A stretch of 42,329 nucleotides of DNA from JAAZLS01 sp964585925. GTDB lineage: Bacteria; Bacillota; Dethiobacteria; DTU022. The notes under the pieces are model-generated. The model made no database searches. It saw only the letters and a program-made list of their open reading frames with translations, and was not told the DNA's origin. The translations under genes were made by a program, and so were the position numbers. The stretch lies in the NCBI GenBank assembly GCA_964585925.1, contig CAZPFS010000016.1, positions 1 through 42,329 of the forward strand. The letters are read 5' to 3'. The first letter of the stretch is position 1. The number at the start of each line of letters is the position of its first letter. Shown one piece after another: positions 15,280 through 24,239 of the stretch.

Positions 15280-16679
15280 GGGTGCAATACCTCCCTCAAT
15301 GCGGTTTGAAGCCGGTCGATATCTTTTTTGGCCTGCATTTCGGTGACACAATAGAGAGCGCTGTTTCCAAGATCGGGGAACTCGCCGCTGATGTCCTTTC
15401 CGCCAAAAATTTGACGGGCCTCCAGGGCTTCATTTACCTGGGCCACGGTTTTCCCGGCAGCGTCAAAATTAACCACAAATTCCTTGAATGTATTGTCAAA
15501 CAGGATTTTTATCCCCTTAATTTCAGCAATAATATTTCGGGCATAATTTGCATTCTGGATTATGGTTTCTCCGATTTCCTTCATTCCCCGGGGCCCCATC
15601 AAAGCCAGGTAAACACCGGCGGCAATGGTCCACAGGCCGGAAGCCGTACCCGTCCAGTCTTTGGCCTTGTCCCTGGCACCATAAGAGGTCCTTTCCGGCT
15701 GTATTTCCGCAAATGCAAATTGACCTGTTGCGGTGGGCACGAGGCTGAAAATCGACATGGGGCACTCCGATATATAAAGGTCGTCATCCCGAAAAGCTAT
15801 AAATCCGGCCATACCGCCGCCGCAATACATATGTATTCCCAGGGGCTGCAATTCGCCGCAGGCTATGTCCGCACCGTAATCGGCGGGCGGGACGATTATC
15901 CCCAGGGAAACGGGGTCAACCCCCACAATGGACAAAGCCCCCCGGCTGCGGGCAATATGGCAAATTTTTTCGGCTTGGTGTTCCACAAATCCCAGATAGG
16001 AAGGGTTTTCAAAGTAAACGGCAGCGGTTTTATTTGATATTTTGGTTTGCAAATCCTCAAAATCCATCAGCCCGCTGACCGGGTTGTAGGCAACCTGTTT
16101 TATTTCTACGAAGCCCCTCATCGGTTCCGGCTGGCACAAGGTTTCGATCACCTGCAACCTTTCCGGGGCCGTGGTGGCGGGGAGCAGCACCTCGTTCCTG
16201 CCGGTGATCCGGGAAGCCATGCGGATGGCAAACCCCGCTGCGGTGGCCCAATCATAACTGGATTCCGCTACCACATCGAAATTCAGAAGTTCCGCCAGCA
16301 GGCTGTACGACTCATACCGGGCCTGCCATTTCCCCAAATCGCAATATTCCGCGCCGCAGTAGGCAGTCAACAGCTCGGCGCGTCCCAGTATTTCATCCAC
16401 CACCGCCGGCACATAATGCTGCCAGCAGCCGGCGCCCAGGAAACTCAGATAATCATCACAGGTAGTATTTTTGTTCAGGATTTCGGTAACATGTTTTTTC
16501 AATTCATATTCGGAGAGTATGGGTTCCGGCAGGTTCATTTTGCCTCTGAACCTCAAATGATCCGGTATTTCGGTGTACAGTTCCTCCAGCGCCCCGATAT
16601 TGACGGCTTTCATCATCGATCTTTTTGTTTCCGGAACTGAATTCGGAATGTACGGATGTACAAATGGTTTTTTACCCAT
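15276..16679 (-). CDS. gcvPA: Divergent glycine dehydrogenase (decarboxylating) subunit GcvPA-like protein
   Basis: This 467-aa protein matches the N-terminal half of the P-protein: PNSVPETKRSMM, LPEPILSEYELKKHV, FLGAGCWQHYVPAVVDEIL and a C-terminal cofactor-fold domain. Conserved text of true GcvPA is altered. YxPYQPEISQGTLQ is replaced by YCGAEYCDLGKWQ, and the LYDGATAAAEA loop by SYDWATAAGFA. The ATG at 16679 is six bases from AAAGGAG; an ATG directly before it (16682) is only three bases away. It overlaps the start of the GcvPB-like gene and is itself overlapped by a 50-aa ORF, which implies translational coupling of all three. The pair should form an alpha2beta2 PLP enzyme; glycine as substrate is doubtful. 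Confidence 0.85.
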   Translation of the reverse strand: MGKKPFVHPYIPNSVPETKRSMMKAVNIGALEELYTEIPDHLRFRGKMNLPEPILSEYELKKHVTEILNKNTTCDDYLSFLGAGCWQHYVPAVVDEILGRAELLTAYCGAEYCDLGKWQARYESYSLLAELLNFDVVAESSYDWATAAGFAIRMASRITGRNEVLLPATTAPERLQVIETLCQPEPMRGFVEIKQVAYNPVSGLMDFEDLQTKISNKTAAVYFENPSYLGFVEHQAEKICHIARSRGALSIVGVDPVSLGIIVPPADYGADIACGELQPLGIHMYCGGGMAGFIAFRDDDLYISECPMSIFSLVPTATGQFAFAEIQPERTSYGARDKAKDWTGTASGLWTIAAGVYLALMGPRGMKEIGETIIQNANYARNIIAEIKGIKILFDNTFKEFVVNFDAAGKTVAQVNEALEARQIFGGKDISGEFPDLGNSALYCVTEMQAKKDIDRLQTALREVLHP

Positions 16680-16824
16680 CATCTACTCCTTTCAATTTCA
16701 TCGGGGCGAACCGCCGGCCGAAATTGAAGCTATATTCAAAAGGTATCTGCCCCTGAAAATGATTTTCCACATAATTCAAATATTTCCTGCCTCCTGCGGC
16801 TATCAGATCTGTCGGCAAGGTCAT
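16672..16824 (-). CDS. Candidate small protein (50 aa) overlapping the GcvPA-like start
   Basis: An ATG at 16824, eleven bases after GAGGGAG, opens a 50-codon frame that ends at TAA 16672-16674, inside the first codons of the GcvPA-like gene. The frame is rich in aromatic and charged residues (KYLNYVENHF, then IPFEYSFNFGRRFAPMKLKG), unlike a random frame. The ribosome site of the GcvPA-like gene lies within it, so ribosomes ending here would reinitiate there. I know no family match. It could be a small subunit, a leader peptide or a chance ORF. Confidence 0.45.
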   Translation of the reverse strand: MTLPTDLIAAGGRKYLNYVENHFQGQIPFEYSFNFGRRFAPMKLKGVDDG

Positions 16825-16888
16825 ATATAGGGGATCTCCCTCTTGTTCGCTGGTGATAGTATTGGGTATTGCAGGTTTTGCTTCGGGC

Positions 16889-18625
16889 CTACTGGATCGT
16901 GTCCGGAATGAAACCGCCGAACTGGGCCCGGTAGAGCCGCGCGTAGTAGCCCTCTTTTTGCAGCAGCTGGTCGTGGGGGCCCTCCTCCACTATTCCCTCG
17001 TCGGTGAGCACCAGAATTCGGTGGGCCCGACGCACCGTGGCCAGGCGGTGGGCGATCACCAGGGTGGTGCGGTCCCGGGAAAGTTTGAACAGAGCCTCCT
17101 GGATCACGGCCTCGGTTTCACTATCCAGGGCCGAGGTGGCTTCATCAAGAATTAAAATCGGGGGATTCTTTAAAAATATGCGGGCAATGGCGATGCGCTG
17201 CCGCTGCCCTCCCGAGAGCATCACGCCCCTTTCACCGGCATGAGTATCGTAACCGCTTTCCAGCTCCGTGATGAAGCGGTGGGCATTGGCTTTTACGGCG
17301 GCATCAATGATCTCCCCATCGGTGGTATCGAGCCGGCCGTAGGCTATATTGTCCCTGATGGACCCGGTAAACAAAAAAACATCCTGCTGCACGATCCCAA
17401 TATTTTGTCTAAGTGATCGCTGCCTGAAATCACGGATATCTGTACCGTCAATTCTGATGCTTCCCTCCCGGACATCGTAAAATCGGGGGATGAGGTTGCA
17501 AAGCGTAGTTTTGCCGGCGCCGGAGGGCCCTACCAGGGCTACGGTTTCCCCGGGAGCAATTTTTAAGCTTATATCGGTAAATACATTTTTATCCTGGTTA
17601 TAGCTGAAGGCAACCCGGTCAAACACAATTTCTCCGCGCAGGCGGCCCGCCGGACGAGCAATTTTTTTGTCCACAATTTCCGGCTCCACCTGCAGCGTTT
17701 CCACAAACCGCTGGAAACCGGCCATCCCCCGCTGGTAGGTTTCCACCAGAACAGAAAACTTGCGCACCGGCTGTAAAAACATGGTTACGTACAGAAGAAA
17801 TCCTACCAGTGTTCCCAGGGTGATCTGCCCCCGGTAAACAAGATAGCCCCCGCTGAAAACCACCATCAGGCTGATCAGGTTGGCAAACAGGTTCACCCCG
17901 GAAAAAAACTGGGCCATCACCCGGTAGGCGCCCTGTTTGGAACACCGGAAATTCAAATTTTCTTGTTTGAATTTTTCCATCTCGTGGGGTTCATTGGTGA
18001 AAGACTTGACTACCCGCACCCCGGAAATACTGTCCTCCACCCGGGCATTTATATCGGCTATTTTGATGCGCAGATCGCGAAATGAATTGCGCATCTGCTG
18101 ATTTTTGGCCACCGCAAACCAGATCATTACCGGCACCAGCAAAAATGTTAACAGCGTCAACTGCCAGTTGATGAACAGCATGATGAGAAAGGCGCCGCTC
18201 AGGGTTATCAGCGCCGTAAACAGATCTTCGGGGCCGTGATGGGCCAGCTCGGAGATCTCGTTGAGATCGTTCACCAGGCGGGACATGATATGGCCGGTTT
18301 TGGTGTTGTCAAAATAACGAAATGAGAGCTTCTGGATATGGTCAAACATGTCCTGACGCATATCGTATTCCATGCGCACCCCCAGCACATGGCCCCAATA
18401 ATCCACGATATACTCCAGCAGGGCCCGCAGCAGGTACAGGAACAGCAGGCCGGCGCAGACCTTAAAAAAGAGTGAAATATTTCCGGCCGGAAGTATCTGA
18501 TCGATAATCCGCTGCACGGCCACCGGAAAAACCAGGTCCAGGGTGGCCATCAGAAATGCACAGCCAAAGTCGATTAAAAAAAGGGTTAAATGAGGCCGGT
18601 AATACCTGGCAAATCGTCTGATCAA
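16889..18625 (-). CDS. ABC exporter, transmembrane plus ATPase half-transporter (MsbA-like)
   Basis: This 578-aa half-transporter has six membrane segments in residues 1-310 and a nucleotide-binding domain after about 335. Walker A GPSGAGKTT, Q-loop VQQDVFLF, signature LSGGQRQRIAIARI, Walker B ILILDEATSALD and the H-loop IAHRLATV are all intact. The reading frame extends to 18742, but that text is not transporter-like. TTG at 18625 follows AAAGGAG by nine bases and gives the usual length, so I start there. It should work as a homodimer exporting lipids, peptides or drugs. It is separate from the GcvPA-like gene (gap about 200 bases) and divergent from a small membrane protein. Confidence 0.92.
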   Translation of the reverse strand: MIRRFARYYRPHLTLFLIDFGCAFLMATLDLVFPVAVQRIIDQILPAGNISLFFKVCAGLLFLYLLRALLEYIVDYWGHVLGVRMEYDMRQDMFDHIQKLSFRYFDNTKTGHIMSRLVNDLNEISELAHHGPEDLFTALITLSGAFLIMLFINWQLTLLTFLLVPVMIWFAVAKNQQMRNSFRDLRIKIADINARVEDSISGVRVVKSFTNEPHEMEKFKQENLNFRCSKQGAYRVMAQFFSGVNLFANLISLMVVFSGGYLVYRGQITLGTLVGFLLYVTMFLQPVRKFSVLVETYQRGMAGFQRFVETLQVEPEIVDKKIARPAGRLRGEIVFDRVAFSYNQDKNVFTDISLKIAPGETVALVGPSGAGKTTLCNLIPRFYDVREGSIRIDGTDIRDFRQRSLRQNIGIVQQDVFLFTGSIRDNIAYGRLDTTDGEIIDAAVKANAHRFITELESGYDTHAGERGVMLSGGQRQRIAIARIFLKNPPILILDEATSALDSETEAVIQEALFKLSRDRTTLVIAHRLATVRRAHRILVLTDEGIVEEGPHDQLLQKEGYYARLYRAQFGGFIPDTIQ

Positions 18626-18713
18626 AATATGCTTCTCCTTTGTCTCCGCCGGATATAATTTCCCGTTGCCGCCTGCACCTTTCCGCGTTCCGGCCAGGGT
18701 TGTGTTCAAGGAA

Positions 18714-18742
18714 ATTGTATCAACTGTTATCCTCCCGCACAA
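18714..18742 (-). promoter_or_regulatory. Possible promoter of the ABC exporter
   Basis: On the minus strand, TTGTGC (18737-18742), a 17-base spacer and TACAAT (18714-18719, 5 of 6 matches) lie about 80 bases upstream of the chosen TTG start. The -35 element is weak. Confidence 0.35.
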
Positions 18743-18844
18743 GGGGATTAGACGGGGATCGGACTTTTGGGAAGAAGTTAAAATATTTGATCACCCGGAA
18801 TATTGCGCCCCCCCGGGGGGCATAGTAAAAATGGTGATGCCATA

Positions 18845-19318
18845 ATGTTTTTTGCCAATCTGGCAGGCCCGATTGCGCTGATAGTGGTGACGGCATTTAT
18901 GTTTTTACTGGTCCCCCGGGAACGCATCCGGATGCTTTTCCCGGTAGGATTGATTTTTGGGGCTGTGCTGGGGGTTGCCACGTATCATATCCTGCAAAAC
19001 ATAGTGCAGGCCTGGCACTTTCAGCAGGCCGATCTCATTGCCCCGGCCGGTATCCCGCTGTTTTTAACTTTGGCCTGGGTCCCCTATTCAATAATTTATT
19101 TTCACATGTTGGCCCAGTACCGCTCTTCGGCCCACCTGGTTTTACTGATCCTCTCCAGCGCAGCGGTACCTACATTCTTTCAGTTTTTACTGAAGATAAA
19201 CGGCATGGTCGCCGCAAACTGGCCCTGGTGGGGTAACTTTTTTTATGCGCTTGTCGTATATAACGGCCTGGGGCTTCTAATTTTTTACAAGATTAAATCC
19301 CCCCTGACCCCCCTTTAA
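18845..19318 (+). CDS. Small integral membrane protein, possibly CBO0543 family
   Basis: This 157-aa protein has five hydrophobic segments, an arginine-rich first loop (VPRERIRMLFP), GAVLGVATYHILQN, and a central IPLFLTLAWVPYSIIYFHML. This pattern resembles the CBO0543 membrane proteins common in Firmicutes, of unknown function. The ATG at 18845 has only a weak site (GGTGAT). The last residues (KSPLTPL) and the TAA are encoded by a dispersed hairpin repeat, AAATCCCCCCTGACCCCCC, so the original C-terminus has probably been replaced by repeat sequence. It is divergent from the ABC exporter. Confidence 0.75.
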   Translation: MFFANLAGPIALIVVTAFMFLLVPRERIRMLFPVGLIFGAVLGVATYHILQNIVQAWHFQQADLIAPAGIPLFLTLAWVPYSIIYFHMLAQYRSSAHLVLLILSSAAVPTFFQFLLKINGMVAANWPWWGNFFYALVVYNGLGLLIFYKIKSPLTPL

Positions 19319-19381
19319 AAAGGGTGAGAGATCTAAAATTCCCGCCGGTTTTTTTAAGAAAAAGGGAAGTGAAGGGAAGGT

Positions 19382-19445
19382 ATGGGGACAGACCTGCAGG
19401 GCAGGTCTGTCCCCTTGGGGGGGCAATTATAGGTCTGTCCCCATT
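19382..19445. repeat. Dispersed hairpin repeat (family A), one full and one partial copy
   Basis: GGGGACAGACCTGC (19384-19397) pairs perfectly with GCAGGTCTGTCCCC (19401-19414), a 14-bp stem with a 3-base loop. A half copy AGGTCTGTCCCCAT follows at 19431-19444, inside the 3' end of the amidohydrolase gene. The same motif recurs near 30.2, 31.45 and 31.75 kb. It resembles REP/IS200-linked palindromes; no transposase is nearby. Confidence 0.8.
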
Positions 19446-20683
19446 TTGGCTAGTTTTTCCATCTGTTTGGAGTCGATAATCCGGCCGCGGCTGATCACCC
19501 AGCGGGGAGGTTCATGGGTGCGCAGAGCTTCCGCCACACTGGGGGCGTTCAACACCACCAGATCTGCCGGCGCACCGGGAACAATGCCCGGATGATCAAT
19601 TCCCATCAGGCGGGCAGGTATTTTGGTTGCCATATCATAAAGTTGCTCCATTTCCTGCCCGGTGGTCATCCACAGTAGGTGGGAGGCCAGGAAGGCAACT
19701 TCCAGCATGTTGTTCCGCCCGTACGGGTAATAGGCATCGATAATATCATCCTGCCCCAGGGATACGTCCACTCCATCGGCCAACAGTTCTTTTACCCGGG
19801 CATGCAGGGGCCCGGTATGCGGGTTGGTGACCACCCCCATCCCCGCCTTTTTCAACAGCGCCGCCAGCTTGTGGTAATAGGGCGCGGGATAAGCGGACAT
19901 GGCCCGGGCATGGTGGGCTAACACCCGGTTGATCCAACCGCGGCGAAGAGCCTCTACCGCCATCATCTCGGTCTGCCGCAGCCCGGGATCACCGGCATCG
20001 TCCACCAACATGGAGATGTCGGCATCAAATTCTGCGGCAATATCAAAGATAACCCGGATATGCCGACGGGCATCTTCATCGGTAAGTTCGATAAAGGGGT
20101 GTCCTCCGACCACATCGGCTCCCCGGCGCATCGACTCGCGGAGCAGCCCCTCGGTTTCCGGCTCACGCACAATCCCGTCTTCGGCAAAGGCGGTCACCTG
20201 GATCTGCAAAAAGTCTTTGAATTCATCCCGCAGTTCCAGAAGCCCGGTCAGTCCAATCAGGCCGGCCTTGCGGTCCACGTCGGCAAAGGCCCGAAGGTAA
20301 AGCATGCCGTTAAGCGCGGCTAAAGCCAAAGCCCGCCGCCCGTTGGCAATTACCAACTCGCGGGTGTAATTTTTATCTTCCTTGATCCTGGCGGCTACCT
20401 CCACCGCGGTCATGGCCTGGCCCATCCCGGCGCCGTGGTAATAGCCGAGCGCTTCTTCCCCCAACAGGGGCAACGTATAAACCTTACACAGGTGCAAATG
20501 CGGATTGGCAAAGGGTTCGGTGACCAGGGCGCCATTGGCCTGCAGTTTTTCTCCGGCGGCGGCCCGGATACCCGGTTCAACCCGGGCAATTACGCCACCG
20601 GCAATACCGATATCGACCCGATCCTCCCCCTTGCCACGCAGACGTGCATTGTAGATGCAAATATCTAACTGATCCGGAGCCAT
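19427..20683 (-). CDS. Cytosine-deaminase-like amidohydrolase, paralogue 2
   Basis: This 418-aa metal-dependent amidohydrolase resembles cytosine deaminase CodA and AtzC-type enzymes. The metal HxH is H62/H64 (NPHLHLCK). H258 (LAHHARAM) and D312 (LGQDDIIDAYYPYG) fit CodA H246 and D313. The position of metal ligand H214 holds L226, and the catalytic glutamate is an aspartate (SMLVDDAGDP), exactly as in the paralogue at 25504-26736. It is the last gene of the nucleoside-transporter operon, 50 bases after a permease. The final residues MGTDL are encoded by a dispersed repeat. Deamination or ring opening of a nucleobase is likely; the substrate is unknown. Confidence 0.85.
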   Translation of the reverse strand: MAPDQLDICIYNARLRGKGEDRVDIGIAGGVIARVEPGIRAAAGEKLQANGALVTEPFANPHLHLCKVYTLPLLGEEALGYYHGAGMGQAMTAVEVAARIKEDKNYTRELVIANGRRALALAALNGMLYLRAFADVDRKAGLIGLTGLLELRDEFKDFLQIQVTAFAEDGIVREPETEGLLRESMRRGADVVGGHPFIELTDEDARRHIRVIFDIAAEFDADISMLVDDAGDPGLRQTEMMAVEALRRGWINRVLAHHARAMSAYPAPYYHKLAALLKKAGMGVVTNPHTGPLHARVKELLADGVDVSLGQDDIIDAYYPYGRNNMLEVAFLASHLLWMTTGQEMEQLYDMATKIPARLMGIDHPGIVPGAPADLVVLNAPSVAEALRTHEPPRWVISRGRIIDSKQMEKLAKMGTDL

Positions 20684-20733
20684 GATAACCCCCCGCCAGG
20701 CAAGATGTTGTTTTCAAACAATGTGCTGCCCAA

Positions 20734-21648
20734 TTATTCCCTAATATAGGGTTTTAGCAGGGCTGCCGGATAAGAGGCGTTGCGGTTGGCAATAGTCAAC
20801 GCCACAATGGTCACGATATAGGGCAGAGCCAGAAAAGCCTCGTAGGGCAGTTTCATCCCGGTAAGCTGCAGGCGCAATTGAAGCGCCGATACTCCGCCGA
20901 AGATGAGTGCGCCCCATAACACCCGGATGGGATTCCAGTTGCCAAAAATGATCAGGGCAATGCAAACCCACCCCCTGCCGGCAATAATATCAAAGGTAAA
21001 GAAACCCAGCATGCACAGGGTCATAAACGCCCCACCCACGCCCATCAGTCCGCCGCCAATCATCAAAGCCCAGGTTCTAATCCGGTATACATTGAGACCT
21101 GCAGCGTCCGTGGCTTCCGGGTTCTCACCCACGGCGCGTATATTCATGCCAAAGCTGGTACGGTAGATTACCCACCACACCACCGGGATCAGGGCAATGG
21201 CGATATAGGTCATAGGATACTGGCGAAAAATCTGCCCGATTACCGGGACACTGCCCAGGGGATCCAGCTGAACAAAAGGTTTGATCTGCGGCGGTAAAGA
21301 AGGGTTGCCGAATATTACCCGGAGGGCAAAATAGGAAAGCCCGGTCCCCAGCATGGTTATCCCCAGGCCGGACACATGTTGGTTCACCCCCAAGCGGACC
21401 GTCAGCAAAGCCATCAACAGACCGGCCAGTACTCCTGCCAGGCAGGCCGCCAGCACCCCCAACCAGAGGGAACCGGTTTTGTAGGTGGCGGCAAACCCCA
21501 CAAAGGAGCCCAAGAGCATGGTGCCTTCAATCCCGAGATTCAAGATTCCGGCACGTTCTGCAAACAGTTCGCCCAATGTACCGAAAATAAGGGGTGTAGC
21601 CATACGCAAAGTGGCAGATAGCAATTTGGCTAGAAAAACTTCTATCAC
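20734..21648 (-). CDS. ABC transporter permease, nucleoside type (NupQ-like)
   Basis: This 304-aa inner-membrane permease belongs to the branched-chain/ribose-like BPD_transp_2 family. The family core reads ERAGILNLGIEGTMLLG, then GLGITMLGTGLSYFALR and GENPEATDAAGLNVYR before the last membrane helices. It starts with GTG that overlaps the stop of the preceding permease gene by four bases (GTGA), so the two are co-translated. Together with the second permease, a two-domain ATPase and a BMP lipoprotein it forms a complete importer. Relatives import guanosine, other nucleosides or free purines. Confidence 0.92.
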   Translation of the reverse strand: MIEVFLAKLLSATLRMATPLIFGTLGELFAERAGILNLGIEGTMLLGSFVGFAATYKTGSLWLGVLAACLAGVLAGLLMALLTVRLGVNQHVSGLGITMLGTGLSYFALRVIFGNPSLPPQIKPFVQLDPLGSVPVIGQIFRQYPMTYIAIALIPVVWWVIYRTSFGMNIRAVGENPEATDAAGLNVYRIRTWALMIGGGLMGVGGAFMTLCMLGFFTFDIIAGRGWVCIALIIFGNWNPIRVLWGALIFGGVSALQLRLQLTGMKLPYEAFLALPYIVTIVALTIANRNASYPAALLKPYIRE

Positions 21649-22703
21649 TCCCTTATTAATTTGATTTGATAATGGGTCAAGATAAACATGCCCAAAGTAA
21701 CCAGTAGCAAAGAGGCCTCAACTACCTGTCCCAGGTACACCGGTACGCCCAAAGCACGGCTTACCGCCATGGCACCGGTATCGATCAAACCAAGAAATAA
21801 AGCGGCAATGAGCACCCCAAAAGGATTTAATGCTCCCAGGGTGGCCACAATAATTCCGGTATAGCCCAGGTTTGAAGAAAGCCCTTCAATGAGGTGAAAA
21901 TGGATCCCTGCTACCTCCCCTACCCCGGCCAAACCGGCGATCCCCCCGCTGACCAGAGCGGCGATAAGAACCGTCCGGTTCACATCGATGCCGGCAAAGC
22001 GGGCGGCTTCAAACCCCAGCCCGACCGATCGCATCTGCAGCCCCATGGAGGTCCGGTAGATCACATACCAGATGATCAAAATGGTGATAATACCCAGGAT
22101 AAAACCCAAATGCAACCGGGATCGGGGGATTATCCTTATGAACATAGCCGAAGGAGCAATTTCCGGAGACTGGGGCCACATGGAAATGGGGTCGCGCCAG
22201 GGTCCGTTGAGAAGATAGCTTACCAGGAAAAATATTACGGAATTCATCAACAAGGTGGTCACTACCTCGTCCACCTTCAGTTTTGCCTTCAACAGCGCCG
22301 GAATCAGAGACCACACTACTCCCCCTAGAATCCCCCCCAAAATCATAACGGTTACGGCCAATCCCGGGGCAACATCATGCAGCGCCATACCCAGACCGGC
22401 CCCCATGATGGCTCCGGCAAAAAGCTGTCCCTCCGCACCGATATTATAATAGCCAGCTGTAAAGGCAAAAGCCACCGCCGATCCGGTCAACAGCAGAGGA
22501 GTAGCCTTAACCAGCAGCTCGATCAGGGAGACCTTGCTGGTAAAGGGGGCGATCAGAAAGTAATAATAGGCCTGTAACGGATCCGCCTTTACCCAGATAA
22601 TAAAGATCAAAGTAATAATAAATGTAACCAGGATAGCAACTAGCGGGATTATGGTTCGAACCCAGGCCGGTGCAGGCGCTCGCTCAATTTTAATTTTAAA
22701 CAC
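21645..22703 (-). CDS. ABC transporter permease, nucleoside type (NupP-like)
   Basis: This 352-aa inner-membrane permease is the longer partner of the pair. After an N-terminal membrane helix (VAILVTFIITLIFIIWV) it shows the hallmark AFTAGYYNIGAEGQLFAGA and later VGLGFEAARFAGIDVNR and SGGIAGLAGVGEV. It starts with GTG, seven bases after AGGAGG, eleven bases downstream of the ATPase stop, and overlaps the next permease. The pore is expected to be a heterodimer with the NupQ-like protein. Confidence 0.92.
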   Translation of the reverse strand: MFKIKIERAPAPAWVRTIIPLVAILVTFIITLIFIIWVKADPLQAYYYFLIAPFTSKVSLIELLVKATPLLLTGSAVAFAFTAGYYNIGAEGQLFAGAIMGAGLGMALHDVAPGLAVTVMILGGILGGVVWSLIPALLKAKLKVDEVVTTLLMNSVIFFLVSYLLNGPWRDPISMWPQSPEIAPSAMFIRIIPRSRLHLGFILGIITILIIWYVIYRTSMGLQMRSVGLGFEAARFAGIDVNRTVLIAALVSGGIAGLAGVGEVAGIHFHLIEGLSSNLGYTGIIVATLGALNPFGVLIAALFLGLIDTGAMAVSRALGVPVYLGQVVEASLLLVTLGMFILTHYQIKLIRE

Positions 22704-22714
22704 TGCCCATCCTC

Positions 22715-24217
22715 CTAGATGATCATCTCTTCCGGCATAGATCCGGACATCATCAGACCCAGCAACTCCTCGTTGGCCTGAGAGACCGAAACGATCCCCA
22801 TGAAATTACCCTCGTAGATTACTGCAATCCGGTCGGAAAGCATCATGATTTCATCCAGATCCTCGGAAATCAGCAGCACACCTGCCCCCCGTTCTTTCTG
22901 CTCCATCAGCTTGGAGCGCACATATTCCGTAGCCCCTACATCCAGGCCGCGGGTGGGTTGAGCCGCCAGCACACAGGCCGGTTCACGGGACATGGAGCGG
23001 GCCATCACCAGTTTCTGGATATTGCCTCCGGAAAGCGTACGCACCCGATCGCCGGGAGAAGCCTTGATCTGGTAGTCCCTGATCAGTGTTTCCGCATGTT
23101 CACGCATCCCTTCCCGATTCAGACCACCCAATTTAACATAATCTTTGATATTTTCGAGGGCCAGGTTCTCCGCCACCGTCAATTCGCTGACCACCCCGCA
23201 GTGACGATCTTCGGGGGTGCGGGCCATTCCCGCGGCTGTGATCTGGGAAGGAGAGGCGCCGGTCAAATCGCACCCGTTTACGCTCACCTTGCCACCGGTG
23301 GGTTTTTTCAACCCGGTCAGAATCTGAATCAGTTCTGCCTGGCCATTGCCCGATACACCGGCAATACCCAGTATCTCACCGCGGCGCACCTCAAACGAGA
23401 TGCCCTTGAGCCGATGCAAACCCCGCTCATCAATCAAACGCAGATCTTCAACCGTGAGCACCGGTTCGCCGGCCTTCTGCTCCACCGCCCGGACGATCCC
23501 AAAAGTTTCCCGGCCCACCATCATCTTGGCCAGTTCTTTTTCAGTGATCTTCCGGCAATCTACGGTTCCCGTCAATTTTCCATCCCGAAGCACGGTAATC
23601 CGGTTGCTGATGGCCATAACTTCATTTAATTTGTGACTAATGAAAATCACTGATAAACCCTGTTTGACCAGCTTATTCAGGGATTCAAACAGCGCATCTA
23701 CCTCCTGGGGGACCAGCACCGCGGTAGGCTCATCCATGATCAACACCCTGGCTTCACGATACAGCGCTTTCAGAATTTCGATACGCTGGCGTTCCCCCAC
23801 TGAGAGGTAGCGGACTACCGCCTCCGCCTTTACCGGGATGCCGTACTTTTCTGCCGCTTCAGCCACCTGACGGTAAATTTTTTTAGGTTCAACCCGGAAA
23901 CCGCTCACCGCTCCCAGCACCACATTTTCCGCCACGGTCATGGGGGGAACCAGGGTAAAATGCTGGGTGACCATACCGATACCGGCCCGGATGGCATCCT
24001 TTGGAGACAAAATAGTAACCGGTTGGCCATTGATCAGGATCTGACCCTCGTCGGCACGGTACAGGCCATACAGGATGCGCATCAGGGTGGTTTTCCCGGC
24101 CCCGTTTTCTCCCAACAGGGCATGTATTTCCCCCGGTTCCAGGTCAAAATTAATATTGTTGTTGGCGATCAGGTTTCCAAACCGCTTGGTAATGCCGATC
24201 ATCTGCACGGATTTCAT
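22715..24217 (-). CDS. ABC transporter ATP-binding protein with two ATPase domains (NupO-like)
   Basis: This 500-aa cytoplasmic protein has tandem nucleotide-binding domains, as in sugar and nucleoside importers. The first domain has Walker A GENGAGKTT, signature LSVGERQRIEILKA and Walker B VLIMDEPTAVL. The second starts near residue 245 with a degenerate Walker A (GVSGNGQAE) and signature LSGGNIQKLVMAR, the asymmetry typical of this family. The frame extends to 24256, but the ATG at 24217 has the ribosome site AAAGGAAAA. A strong stem-loop separates it from the BMP gene upstream. Confidence 0.92.
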   Translation of the reverse strand: MKSVQMIGITKRFGNLIANNNINFDLEPGEIHALLGENGAGKTTLMRILYGLYRADEGQILINGQPVTILSPKDAIRAGIGMVTQHFTLVPPMTVAENVVLGAVSGFRVEPKKIYRQVAEAAEKYGIPVKAEAVVRYLSVGERQRIEILKALYREARVLIMDEPTAVLVPQEVDALFESLNKLVKQGLSVIFISHKLNEVMAISNRITVLRDGKLTGTVDCRKITEKELAKMMVGRETFGIVRAVEQKAGEPVLTVEDLRLIDERGLHRLKGISFEVRRGEILGIAGVSGNGQAELIQILTGLKKPTGGKVSVNGCDLTGASPSQITAAGMARTPEDRHCGVVSELTVAENLALENIKDYVKLGGLNREGMREHAETLIRDYQIKASPGDRVRTLSGGNIQKLVMARSMSREPACVLAAQPTRGLDVGATEYVRSKLMEQKERGAGVLLISEDLDEIMMLSDRIAVIYEGNFMGIVSVSQANEELLGLMMSGSMPEEMII

Positions 24218-24239
24218 GGTTTTTCCTTTCAAAGAAGAC

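Noticed and set aside
15282..16037. 251-aa plus-strand ORF over the GcvPA-like gene
   Set aside because: It is an antisense shadow of a gene with clear family motifs, kept open by GC-rich codon bias.
16683..16888. Glycine riboswitch ahead of the GcvPA-like gene
   Set aside because: I looked for tandem glycine aptamer cores and terminator-antiterminator pairs and saw none; most of the region is the small ORF.
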